DNA from: an uncultured Actinomycetes bacterium
GTDB lineage: Bacteria; Actinomycetota; Actinomycetes; Nanopelagicales; Nanopelagicaceae
Length of the DNA stretch: 16,122 nt
Direction of reading: 5' to 3'
NCBI GenBank assembly: GCA_903890345.1
Contig: CAITAV010000115.1
Location: 1 to 16,122 of the forward strand
Position numbers and translations under genes: made by a program. The notes below the pieces were generated by a model that did not search any database, had not been told where the DNA came from, and saw nothing but the letters and a program-made list of their open reading frames with translations. Shown in pieces: positions 1-7,256 of the stretch. Position 1 is the stretch's first letter. Each line of letters starts with the position of its first letter.

Positions 1-489
1 ATGAACGCGGTTGATTACTTAGCAAAAATGATTAAAGATGGATTTATCCGCCAAGTTAAGGGAAATGATTACAAGGAAGATCTCATTAGTGGAGATGCAA
101 TTGCAGTCATTGGCTGGTCTGGAGACGTCTTCCAACTTGCATCTGAAAATGACGGCAAGTTTGAGTTCGCAATTCCAGAGTCAGGCGGAATGCTGTGGAG
201 TGATAACTTGCTTATTCCTTCAACGTCAACGAATAAAGCTAATGCTGAGAAGGTAATTAATAATTACTACGATCCAGCAGTTGCTGCAGAAGTTGCTGCA
301 TACGTAACGTATATCTGTCCCGTTAAGGGCGCACAAGCGGAAATGGAAAAGATTGATCCAGCACTAGCTGCTAGCCCATTCATTTTCCCAACCGCAGAAA
401 CTCTTAAGCAAGTGAAGGTATTCCGCGGTCTTACACCAGCTGAAGAAACTTCATTTACAACTGCATTCCAGGAAGCCGCCGGCAACTAA
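1..489 (+). CDS. potD: Spermidine/putrescine ABC transporter substrate-binding protein, C-terminal part
   Basis: This is the last 162 residues of an extracytoplasmic solute-binding protein that delivers polyamines to the PotABC importer. The family is usually about 350 residues, so the 5' half lies left of the window and the ATG at base 1 is probably an internal methionine. The closing lobe is recognisable: a GWSGD segment (W39) and the LWSDNL-IP segment (W66, D68) match in order and spacing the tryptophan and acidic ligands I recall from E. coli PotD. A lipoprotein signal would be in the missing part and cannot be checked. The stop codon overlaps the ATG of potA by one base (TAATG), so the two genes are translationally coupled. 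The polyamine class is well supported; putrescine, spermidine or agmatine cannot be told apart from this fragment. Confidence 0.85.
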   Translation: MNAVDYLAKMIKDGFIRQVKGNDYKEDLISGDAIAVIGWSGDVFQLASENDGKFEFAIPESGGMLWSDNLLIPSTSTNKANAEKVINNYYDPAVAAEVAAYVTYICPVKGAQAEMEKIDPALAASPFIFPTAETLKQVKVFRGLTPAEETSFTTAFQEAAGN

Positions 490-1628
490 TGGCTGATGCT
501 TCATCATCGACTCGTGGTGATCTTCGAATTGTTAACGTTACAAAATCTTTCGGAGATTTCACTGCAGTTGATGATCTGACGCTGACGATTCCAGAAGGTT
601 CTTTCTTCGCACTCCTTGGTCCATCAGGTTGTGGAAAAACCACGACTCTTCGAATGGTCGCAGGTTTAGAAGAACCAACTCAGGGAAGTATTCATATCGG
701 CACTACTGACATCACACATTCACGTCCGTACCAACGTCCTGTCAACACCGTTTTTCAAAACTATGCATTGTTTCCACACCTCTCAATATATGAAAATATT
801 GCGTTTGGTTTGCGCCGCCGTGGAATAAAAGATGTTAAAGAAGCTGTAGATAAAATCTTAAATCTCGTTGAATTACCGCACTTAGCCCAGCGCAAACCTC
901 TCCAGTTATCTGGTGGCCAACAACAGCGCATTGCACTTGCTCGCGCGATCGTAAACCGCCCTGCGCTATTACTGTTGGACGAACCACTTGGCGCGCTTGA
1001 CCTTAAATTGCGTCGTCAGATGCAGATCGAATTAAAGTGGATTCAAACTGAAGTAGGAATCACTTTTGTGCACGTCACACACGACCAAGAAGAAGCCATG
1101 ACTATGGCTGACACGATTGCTGTAATGAATGAAGGAAAAGTTGAGCAGATGGGAACACCTGCTGATTTGTATGACAATCCGAAGACAGCATTCGTCGCGA
1201 ACTTTCTCGGTCAATCAAATCTGATCGAAGGTCGCATCGAGGGCAATGATGGCGATAACCATGTGGTTGACGTATTCGGTCAAAAAATTAAGATTAATAA
1301 GAATCGCAGCCATGCAAAAGACTCTTCAGTTCTAGCTGGCATTCGCCCCGAAAAGATTCGTATTCAACCTGCCGGCACAGCGATGTCTGGAAATGTTCTA
1401 ACCGGTGGAGTCATTTCTGATGCTTCATACATTGGCGTAAGCACTCAGTACCAAATTGAAATGCCTTGGAAGCAAGAACTTATGGTCTTTGAGCAAAATG
1501 ATGATGGAGTTCCACCATTGGAAAAAGGTGATCCGGTAACACTTTCATGGGAACCTGTATTTACATTTGCCCTTGATGGTCGCGAAGATGCATTCGCTGG
1601 TTCTGAAGTGCATGCGGATGAAGAGTAA
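489..1628 (+). CDS. potA: Polyamine ABC transporter ATP-binding protein
   Basis: The cytoplasmic ATPase of the polyamine importer, 379 residues, the usual PotA length. Nucleotide-binding motifs are complete: Walker A GPSGCGKT (44-51), Q-loop glutamine (about 90), signature LSGGQQQR (140-147), Walker B LLLDEP (161-166) and switch histidine (198). After about residue 240 a TOBE-type regulatory domain follows, typical of the spermidine/putrescine and related CUT1-like ATPases; it contains the conserved GIRPEKIRI segment. The start ATG overlaps the potD stop by one base and the gene's own stop overlaps potB by one base, so expression is coupled along the operon. Family membership is certain. The polyamine assignment comes from the neighbouring permeases and binding protein. 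Confidence 0.93.
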   Translation: MADASSSTRGDLRIVNVTKSFGDFTAVDDLTLTIPEGSFFALLGPSGCGKTTTLRMVAGLEEPTQGSIHIGTTDITHSRPYQRPVNTVFQNYALFPHLSIYENIAFGLRRRGIKDVKEAVDKILNLVELPHLAQRKPLQLSGGQQQRIALARAIVNRPALLLLDEPLGALDLKLRRQMQIELKWIQTEVGITFVHVTHDQEEAMTMADTIAVMNEGKVEQMGTPADLYDNPKTAFVANFLGQSNLIEGRIEGNDGDNHVVDVFGQKIKINKNRSHAKDSSVLAGIRPEKIRIQPAGTAMSGNVLTGGVISDASYIGVSTQYQIEMPWKQELMVFEQNDDGVPPLEKGDPVTLSWEPVFTFALDGREDAFAGSEVHADEE

Positions 1629-2521
1629 TGGCCTTTTTGCACGCAGCGGGTTCTAAAGTAAGTTCCCTTAAAGAGAAGAGATCATTACTTCCTTATTTGT
1701 TGCTTGCACCAGGAATTATCTGGCTCTTTACATTCTTTGTTCTGCCAATCGCTAACCTTGCTCGAACATCTACACAAACTCCAACTGCAAATGGTGATAC
1801 TGGGTCTTACGAACAAACTTTCAGATTTGCAAATTACGTAGATGCATTTCTAGATAACAAAGAGCAATTCAGCCGTTCATTTATTTATGCTTTTTTAGCG
1901 ACAGTTTTAGCTTTAGCCATCGCTTATCCGTTGGCATACGGCATTGCATTTAAATCTGGAAAATATAAGAATTTATTGCTCGTTCTAGTTGTTGCTCCAT
2001 TTTTTACATCATTTTTGCTCCGCACAATCGCTTGGAAGCAGATTCTTGGCGAAGAAGGACCGGTTATCGCAGTACTTCGTGGAATACACATCATTGGGGA
2101 AAATACATCTCTCACGGCAAGTGCTTTCGCAGTTGTGACGGGTATGACGTATAACTTTTTACCCTTTATGACCTTGCCTTTGTATGCAAGTTTGGAGCGA
2201 ATAGATCCGCGCACGATGGAAGCAGCGGGAGATTTATATGCGAATGCATTCACAACATTTAGAAAAGTAACCTTGCCACTTTCCATGCCTGGAGTTGTTG
2301 CTGGAACTCTTCTTACTTTTATTCCTGCAGCAGGTGATTACGTCAATGCGGCTATTCTGGGAAATCCAAACACAAAGATGCTCGGTAACGTAATTGAATC
2401 TCGATTCTTTAAGATTGTGGATTATCCAACCGCTGCCGCGCTTTCATTTACATTGATGGCAGCGATCTTGATTTTGGTAACAATTTATATCCGCAAGGCC
2501 GGAACCGAGGAACTTGTATGA
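1628..2521 (+). CDS. potB: Polyamine ABC transporter permease, PotB type
   Basis: The first inner-membrane permease subunit, 297 residues. Six hydrophobic segments are visible at roughly residues 21-43, 84-108, 115-137, 163-187, 217-238 and 269-288. The EAA loop that docks onto PotA is clear near residues 198-220 (EAAGDLYAN followed by FRKVTLPLSMPG). A long extracytoplasmic loop lies between the first two membrane segments, as in PotB proteins. The N-terminus has a short basic stretch (KEKR) before the first helix. Translation is coupled on both sides: one-base overlap with potA and four-base ATGA overlap with potC. Confidence 0.92.
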   Translation: MAFLHAAGSKVSSLKEKRSLLPYLLLAPGIIWLFTFFVLPIANLARTSTQTPTANGDTGSYEQTFRFANYVDAFLDNKEQFSRSFIYAFLATVLALAIAYPLAYGIAFKSGKYKNLLLVLVVAPFFTSFLLRTIAWKQILGEEGPVIAVLRGIHIIGENTSLTASAFAVVTGMTYNFLPFMTLPLYASLERIDPRTMEAAGDLYANAFTTFRKVTLPLSMPGVVAGTLLTFIPAAGDYVNAAILGNPNTKMLGNVIESRFFKIVDYPTAAALSFTLMAAILILVTIYIRKAGTEELV

Positions 2522-3306
2522 GAATCACATGGTGGTTTCGTAAAAATCTCATACGCGTGTACATGGTTCTTGGATTTACTTACCTTTTTATTCCGGTTGC
2601 GTACACATTTGCCTTCTCATTTAATAATGGCGGAAAGAGCAATCTTGTTTGGAAGGGTTTCACACTAGGCAATTGGCAAAATCCTTGTGGGGCACCAGAT
2701 GTCTGTTTGGCACTTGGCAACTCCATACGTGTTGGATTAATTTCTACAGTGGCCGCAACGTTTCTTGGAACATTAATTGCTTTTGCACTTGGTCGCCATC
2801 AATTTAAAGGTCGATCCACAACAAACACGCTAATTTTCTTACCAATGGCAACGCCTGAAGTTGTTCTCGGAGCCTCATTGTTGGCGATGTTCCTAAATCT
2901 TGGAATCAACCCAGGATTTTGGCCCGTGGTAATTGCACATGTGATGTTCTGTATTTCTTTCGTGGTTGTAACGGTTAAAGCTCGTATTGCAAGTTTGGAT
3001 CCGCGACTGGAACAAGCGGCAATGGATCTCTATGCAAATGAATTTCAAACTTTTAGAAAAGTAACTCTTCCATTAGTTGCACCTGGCATTGCCGGTGCCG
3101 CCCTTCTTGCGTTTAGCCTTTCATTCGATGATTTTATTATTACTAACTTTAACTCTGGAACTCTCACAACTTTTCCTAAGTTTGTTTACGTTGCATCTGC
3201 GCGTGGAATACCCCCACAAGCGAACGTAATTGGTTCTGCAATGTTTTTCTTAGCTTTATTCATCGTAATAGCGGGGCAACTTGTCAGTCGGAGAAAAGCC
3301 CGCTAA
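2518..3306 (+). CDS. potC: Polyamine ABC transporter permease, PotC type
   Basis: The second permease subunit, 262 residues, expected to pair with PotB. The EAA loop is at about residues 165-190 (EQAAMDLYAN then FRKVTLPLVAPG), followed by the SLSFDDFIITNF segment typical of PotC proteins. Hydrophobic segments lie near 13-34, 70-91, 104-126, 136-156, 190-208 and 237-255. A cysteine pair (C57, C63) sits in the first extracytoplasmic loop; it could form a disulfide but nothing else supports that. The start overlaps the potB stop (ATGA). This is the last gene of the importer; a 131-base non-coding gap follows, without a hairpin plus T-run terminator directly after the stop. Confidence 0.92.
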   Translation: MRITWWFRKNLIRVYMVLGFTYLFIPVAYTFAFSFNNGGKSNLVWKGFTLGNWQNPCGAPDVCLALGNSIRVGLISTVAATFLGTLIAFALGRHQFKGRSTTNTLIFLPMATPEVVLGASLLAMFLNLGINPGFWPVVIAHVMFCISFVVVTVKARIASLDPRLEQAAMDLYANEFQTFRKVTLPLVAPGIAGAALLAFSLSFDDFIITNFNSGTLTTFPKFVYVASARGIPPQANVIGSAMFFLALFIVIAGQLVSRRKAR

Positions 3307-3437
3307 TCTTTAGGCAAGCCATAGCGAACTACAGATTGTTATCAAAGATCTGCACTATGGGGTTAGGACTCCGGAGGACCCGGGCCAACTACGATTTGTG
3401 ATTGAAGGGGTGATTCCGGTTAAGGCCGGATAGCGCG
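3307..3437 (+). promoter_or_regulatory. Structured GC-rich gap before the amine oxidoreductase; candidate regulatory RNA or operator
   Basis: This 131-base gap is longer and locally far richer in G+C than its neighbours. CCATAG (3319-3324) pairs perfectly with CTATGG (3355-3360). Inside it CAGATT (3332-3337) pairs with GATCTG (3347-3352), the innermost pair being T-G, leaving an asymmetric internal loop. Four CCGG tetramers (3371, 3380, 3416, 3426) are self-complementary and can pair in alternative ways. The last two form TCCGG-TTAAGG-CCGGA (3415-3430), ending seven bases before the start codon and holding the only SD-like AAGG in its loop. I could not match it to a riboswitch class I know; the guanidine classes were considered because of the neighbouring ureohydrolase. 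A promoter is also possible: TACGAT at 3390-3395 fits a -10 element, though no good -35 is visible. Confidence 0.5.
3324..3437 (+). repeat. Degenerate tandem duplication (60-base offset)
   Basis: Two related modules lie head to tail. Both start with GC(G/C)AACTAC (3324-3332 and 3384-3392), continue with a GATT-rich block ending TTGT-AT, share an AAG, and end with GGTTAGGACTCCGGA (3361-3375) against GGTTAAGGCCGGA (3418-3430). The second module is about six bases shorter. The match is imperfect, so this is an old duplication or two copies of a functional motif under constraint. Confidence 0.5.
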
Positions 3438-4850
3438 ATGTCAGACATCGACCCTCATATTCTTAAGCACCTCTCCGTAATGCAGCCAGAACTTTATTGG
3501 CTAGATGCAGATCCACTTGAACCAGAACCACATCCAACTCTTATTGGAGATGTGACAACGGATCTCTGCATTGTCGGAGCTGGTTACACAGGTCTCTGGA
3601 CTGCGCTATTAGCAAAAGAGCGCAATCCAGAACGTGAAGTCATCATTGTTGAACAACGCGAAACTGGATTCGGCGCGTCCGGACGAAATGGTGGATTCTG
3701 TAACTCATCGCTTACTCACGGATTTCTCAACGGATATAGCCGATTCAAAAATGACATGCAAGATCTTGAACGCATGGGGCGCGAGAACTTCAATGAAATT
3801 GAAGAGACCATCAAGAAATACGGAATTGATTGTGATTGGCAACGTACGGGTGAACTCCGTATCGCTGTAAAGGATTGGCAATTAGATGGCATGAAGGAAG
3901 AAGCTGATCTTCGCAATCAATACGGAGATCATGTTGAAGTCTTAACCCAAGCCGAAGTTCAGGCACGAGTTAATTCACCAATTTATAAAGGTGCACTGTG
4001 GGATGCAGATGGCACTGCCCTTGTAGATCCAGCTCGATTGGTATGGGGTTTGGAAAAAGTTTGTCTTAAACTCGGAGTTAAAATTTATGAAAACAGCAAA
4101 GTAGAGTGGCTGGAACGTACAAGCGATGGAATTATTGTTCACACACCGTATGGAAGTGTTTATGCGGACAAAGTTGCACTAGCAACAAATATATTTAAAT
4201 CCCTCATTAAGCGCGCACGCAAATACGTTGTGCCGGTTTATGACTTTCAAGTTGTTACAGAACCACTAACGCCAGAACAGTGGAAGGCAATTGGCTGGAG
4301 CGGTAAAGAAGGTTTGTCAGAGGCTGGAAATCAATTTCATTATTACCGCGTAACTTCTGAGGGAGCAATCTTGTGGGGTGGCTATGACGCCATTTATCAC
4401 TTCCGAGGCAAAGCGCGCCAAGAGTATGAAACAGATGCAGAAACTTATGCATACTTGGCAGCAGACTTTTTAGAAACTTTCCCGCAACTTAAAGGAATTA
4501 AATTCACTCACGGTTGGGGTGGAGCAATTGATACGTGTTCTCGCTTCTCACCATTTTGGGGACGCGCGTATCGAAACCGTGTTGCATATGTTCTTGGATT
4601 TACCGGTCTTGGTGTTGCATCCACTCGATTCGGTGCACAAGTAATGTTAGATCTTGTAGATGGATTAGATACAGAACGAACTCGTCTCAAAATGGTTCGT
4701 AGAAAGCCACTTCCATTTCCGCCAGAACCATTTAGATTTCTCTTCATTCGCCTGACGCAATGGTCGATTAATTACGCCGATGAGCATGATGGCAAGCGAA
4801 ATCTCTGGCTTAAACTCTTAGATCGGCTCGGTTTAGGTTTCGATTCTTAA
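3438..4850 (+). CDS. PuuB-like FAD-dependent amine oxidoreductase (DAO family)
   Basis: A 470-residue flavoprotein of the D-amino-acid-oxidase/GlpO superfamily, resembling gamma-glutamylputrescine oxidase (PuuB, about 426 residues). An N-terminal Rossmann fold binds FAD through GAGYTG (47-52) and an acidic strand end near E72, followed by the hallmark GFGASGRNGG (77-86). The C-terminal FAD-contacting segments HGWGGAID (358-365) and GFTGLG (387-392) are present. An extra C-terminal tail of about 50 residues, rich in aromatic and basic residues, follows. Such enzymes oxidise primary or secondary amines using oxygen; here the substrate may be putrescine or a derivative, by context. No glutamylputrescine synthetase is in the window. 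The ATG at 3438 is used, but ATG 3480 is a possible alternative because neither has a good ribosome binding site. Confidence 0.8.
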   Translation: MSDIDPHILKHLSVMQPELYWLDADPLEPEPHPTLIGDVTTDLCIVGAGYTGLWTALLAKERNPEREVIIVEQRETGFGASGRNGGFCNSSLTHGFLNGYSRFKNDMQDLERMGRENFNEIEETIKKYGIDCDWQRTGELRIAVKDWQLDGMKEEADLRNQYGDHVEVLTQAEVQARVNSPIYKGALWDADGTALVDPARLVWGLEKVCLKLGVKIYENSKVEWLERTSDGIIVHTPYGSVYADKVALATNIFKSLIKRARKYVVPVYDFQVVTEPLTPEQWKAIGWSGKEGLSEAGNQFHYYRVTSEGAILWGGYDAIYHFRGKARQEYETDAETYAYLAADFLETFPQLKGIKFTHGWGGAIDTCSRFSPFWGRAYRNRVAYVLGFTGLGVASTRFGAQVMLDLVDGLDTERTRLKMVRRKPLPFPPEPFRFLFIRLTQWSINYADEHDGKRNLWLKLLDRLGLGFDS

Positions 4851-4861
4851 TTAATTAGAAG

Positions 4862-4867
4862 TATTCT
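4862..4867 (+). promoter_or_regulatory. -10-like hexamer for the ureohydrolase gene; possible leaderless start
   Basis: TATTCT fits the actinobacterial -10 pattern TANNNT and lies exactly six bases before the ATG at 4874. Transcription would start at or next to the A of the start codon. No purine-rich ribosome binding site lies in the six bases between, and no convincing -35 element is visible. The gap to the upstream gene is only 23 bases, so read-through transcription is also possible. Confidence 0.45.
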
Positions 4868-4873
4868 CTACCC

Positions 4874-5872
4874 ATGGCAAACCTTGGCAATATGTATGGT
4901 CCAAAATTCACTTTCCTCGGCATAGGTGAATGTGATCTCGATGATCCTAAAACATATAAAGGTGCCGATGTAATTATTGTGGGTGCGCCAATTGATAGCG
5001 GAACATCCCACAGATCTGGCGCAAAGTTTGGTCCCCAAGCAATTCGTGGCGGAGATTATTTGCCACACGATGGCGAACGTCCACACATGGCACTTCGTAC
5101 AGATGGCCTTAAAGATTTAAAGGTTTTAGATGCTGGAGATTTATTAATGCCGGGTGGAGATTTAAAGAAATCTCTTGAAATGTTGGCCGTTGCTACTGAG
5201 AAAATTTCACGTGCCGGAATAATTCCTGTAATTCTAGGTGGAGATCATTCAATCGCTTCAGCTGATGTTGCCGGTATTGCAGCACATCGTGGGCTTGGGA
5301 AAATTTCGATGATTCACTTTGATGCACACGCCGATACTGGTGATTCACAATTTGGAGCACTAGAAGGACATGGAACACCGATGCGCCGTCTTATCGAATC
5401 TGGTGCGGTTCGCGGTGATAAATTCTTGCAATTAGGTTTGCGTGGTTATTGGCCAGGGGATGAAACCCTGAAGTGGATGCGCGATCAAGGAATGCGCAGC
5501 TATGAAATGACAGAAATTCATCATCGTGGTTTAAATGTTGTACTTGATGAATCTTTTGCAACGCTGACTGATCAATGCGATGGCGTTTTCTTATCTGTAG
5601 ACATTGACGTTGTAGATCCAGGCATGGCTCCCGGAACAGGAACCCCAGAACCTGGTGGAATGACGAGTCGTGAATTACTCGAAGCAGTTCGCCGTATTTG
5701 CTTAGAACTACCAGTAGTTGGAATTGATGTTGTCGAAGTTGCGCCACCATTTGATAGCGCAGATATCACAGCAATACTTGCCAACCGTGTCGTACTTGAA
5801 GCGTTAAGTGCAATTGCAAAGCGCAGATCAGGTAAGCCTTACTCACCAACTCAGAACTTATTAGATCGCTAA
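4874..5872 (+). CDS. Agmatinase-family ureohydrolase
   Basis: A 332-residue binuclear metal hydrolase of the arginase/agmatinase superfamily that releases urea from a guanidino compound. All metal ligands are visible: GGDH (H125), FDAHAD (D150, H152, D154) and SVDIDVVDPG (D243, D245). E288 in the VVEVAPP segment matches the guanidinium-contacting glutamate of the family. Agmatinase would give putrescine plus urea. The loop after the second metal motif reads GHGTPMRRL rather than the HGTMF form of E. coli agmatinase, so guanidinobutyrase or another guanidino hydrolase is equally possible; several such enzymes carry agmatinase annotations. Its length is slightly over the 306 residues of E. coli SpeB, with an N-terminal extension. 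It follows the oxidoreductase gene by 23 bases and converges on the aminotransferase gene with only four bases between the stops. Confidence 0.85.
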   Translation: MANLGNMYGPKFTFLGIGECDLDDPKTYKGADVIIVGAPIDSGTSHRSGAKFGPQAIRGGDYLPHDGERPHMALRTDGLKDLKVLDAGDLLMPGGDLKKSLEMLAVATEKISRAGIIPVILGGDHSIASADVAGIAAHRGLGKISMIHFDAHADTGDSQFGALEGHGTPMRRLIESGAVRGDKFLQLGLRGYWPGDETLKWMRDQGMRSYEMTEIHHRGLNVVLDESFATLTDQCDGVFLSVDIDVVDPGMAPGTGTPEPGGMTSRELLEAVRRICLELPVVGIDVVEVAPPFDSADITAILANRVVLEALSAIAKRRSGKPYSPTQNLLDR

Positions 5873-5876
5873 TTAG

Positions 5877-7220
5877 TTAGATAGTTGCTAAAGCCTCATC
5901 AAGAATAGATAAACCTTCTCGCAATAAATCTTCAGGAATAACTAGTGGTGGAATTAAACGAATCACGTTCGAATAAGTTCCGGCAGTCAGAATTAGGACA
6001 CCTTTTTCTTGGCAGTACTTAACAATTTTTCCAAGGGCGGCGGTATTTGGTTCTGTGCCGCCAGGGATTACAAGTTCGATCGCCTGCATCGCTCCACGAC
6101 CGCGAACTTCACCGATGATTGAATGCTTTGCTTTCATTTTATTGAGTTCATCGCTCATGATTGCGCCTATTTTCTTTGCGCGATCAACGAGCTTGTCTTC
6201 TTCAATGGTTTGAATTGCTCCTAGTGCTGCAGCACATGCAACTGGTGAGCCACCGTATGTGCCACCTAGTCCACTTGCATGAATTGAATCCATGACATCT
6301 GCACGACCAGTTACGCCTGCAAGTGGTAATCCACCAGCAATGCCCTTGGCAGTGGTGATTAAATCTGGTTCAAGATTTTCATCCTCAGAAGCGAACATCT
6401 GTCCAGTGCGAGCAAAACCAGTTTGTACTTCATCTGCAATAAAAAGTGCACCGTTATCTTTTGCATACTTCGCTAAACCAGGCATGAAGCCCTTAGGTGG
6501 AACGATAAATCCACCTTCACCTTGGATTGGTTCGATCACAATTGCCGCAATATTCTTTCCGCCAATTTCTTTATCCATTTTATGAATCACAACGTCTAGT
6601 GCATCTTTCTCACAAGCGGCTGCTCCGCCTTCCCAGCGATATGGGTAAGCCATTGGCATGCGATAAATTTCTGGAGTAAATGGACCGAAGCTATCTTTGT
6701 ACGGCATATTTTTTGCAGTCATACCCATAGTTAGGTTTGTGCGGCCGTGATACCCATGTTCGAAGACAACAATCGCTTGACGCTTTGTGAATGAACGCGC
6801 AATTTTGACTGCATTTTCAAGGGCTTCTGCACCCGAGTTGAGCAATACAGATTTCTTCGCAAATTTTCCGGGAGTTAAACGGTTAAGCGCTTCGCATACT
6901 TCGATGTATCCAAGGTAAGGCGCAACCATAAAACATGTATGTGTAAATGCTTCAACTTGTCGTTGAACATTTTCAACAACACGTGGTGCGCTATTTCCAA
7001 CGTTTACAACAGCGATTCCTGCGCCAAGATCAATAATGTGATTTCCATCGACATCTACCAAGATTCCGCCACCAGCGCGTTCAATAACAGCTGGCATCGA
7101 CATACCAAGTGATGCCGAAACTGCTGCGGCTCTGCGAGCAATAATTTCCGTCGATTTCGGACCTGGAATCGCGGTGATGACTTTACGTTTTTGCTCAACT
7201 GGCGTAATTGGTGTGCTCAT
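5877..7220 (-). CDS. gabT: 4-aminobutyrate aminotransferase (class III, PLP-dependent)
   Basis: A 447-residue class III aminotransferase, the usual GabT length, that moves the amino group of GABA to 2-oxoglutarate giving succinate semialdehyde and glutamate. PLP-site features are complete: NSGAEA (128-133), the EHGYHGRT segment (154-161), EPIQGEGG (230-237), the DEVQTGFARTG block (263-273) and the cofactor lysine K292 in TTAKGIAGGLPLAG. EPIQGEGG together with DEVQTGFARTG favours GABA, but related substrates such as 5-aminovalerate or putrescine cannot be excluded. GABA fits the neighbouring genes: both oxidised putrescine and hydrolysed guanidinobutyrate lead to it. The start is divergent from dxr across 36 bases and appears leaderless. 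No succinate semialdehyde dehydrogenase is in the window. Confidence 0.88.
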   Translation of the reverse strand: MSTPITPVEQKRKVITAIPGPKSTEIIARRAAAVSASLGMSMPAVIERAGGGILVDVDGNHIIDLGAGIAVVNVGNSAPRVVENVQRQVEAFTHTCFMVAPYLGYIEVCEALNRLTPGKFAKKSVLLNSGAEALENAVKIARSFTKRQAIVVFEHGYHGRTNLTMGMTAKNMPYKDSFGPFTPEIYRMPMAYPYRWEGGAAACEKDALDVVIHKMDKEIGGKNIAAIVIEPIQGEGGFIVPPKGFMPGLAKYAKDNGALFIADEVQTGFARTGQMFASEDENLEPDLITTAKGIAGGLPLAGVTGRADVMDSIHASGLGGTYGGSPVACAAALGAIQTIEEDKLVDRAKKIGAIMSDELNKMKAKHSIIGEVRGRGAMQAIELVIPGGTEPNTAALGKIVKYCQEKGVLILTAGTYSNVIRLIPPLVIPEDLLREGLSILDEALATI

Positions 7221-7236
7221 TTTCCCAGTCTACTTT
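7208..7236 (+). promoter_or_regulatory. Candidate promoter for dxr
   Basis: TTGGTG (7208-7213) and TACTTT (7231-7236) are separated by 17 bases, the ideal spacing. The -10 fits TANNNT and the -35 keeps the TTG of TTGACA. The predicted start is near 7243, giving a leader of about 14 bases with an SD-like AGAAG (7245-7249) before the ATG at 7257. The -35 lies inside the first codons of the divergent gabT gene. Confidence 0.45.
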
Positions 7237-7255
7237 GGCCGTGAGAAGATATCCA
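7227..7255 (-). promoter_or_regulatory. Candidate divergent promoter for gabT, leaderless
   Basis: On the - strand TGGATA (7255-7250) and TAGACT (7232-7227) are 17 bases apart. TAGACT ends exactly six bases before the gabT ATG, so the transcript would begin at or next to the start codon. The element overlaps the dxr promoter on the other strand, so the two would compete for RNA polymerase. Confidence 0.45.
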
Positions 7256-7256
7256 C

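Noticed and set aside
1..3. True start codon of the substrate-binding protein
   Set aside because: The protein begins in the middle of the PotD fold with no signal peptide, so the ATG at the window edge is almost certainly internal.
3307..3437. Guanidine-I, -II or -III riboswitch, or a tRNA
   Set aside because: The conserved sequence blocks I recall for these classes are absent (only one ACGA, no second ACGR loop), and no cloverleaf with a TTC loop can be formed. A covariance-model search would settle it.
5391..5750. 119-codon open frame on the - strand inside the ureohydrolase gene
   Set aside because: Entirely within a gene with complete metal-binding motifs; no ribosome binding site or known domain.
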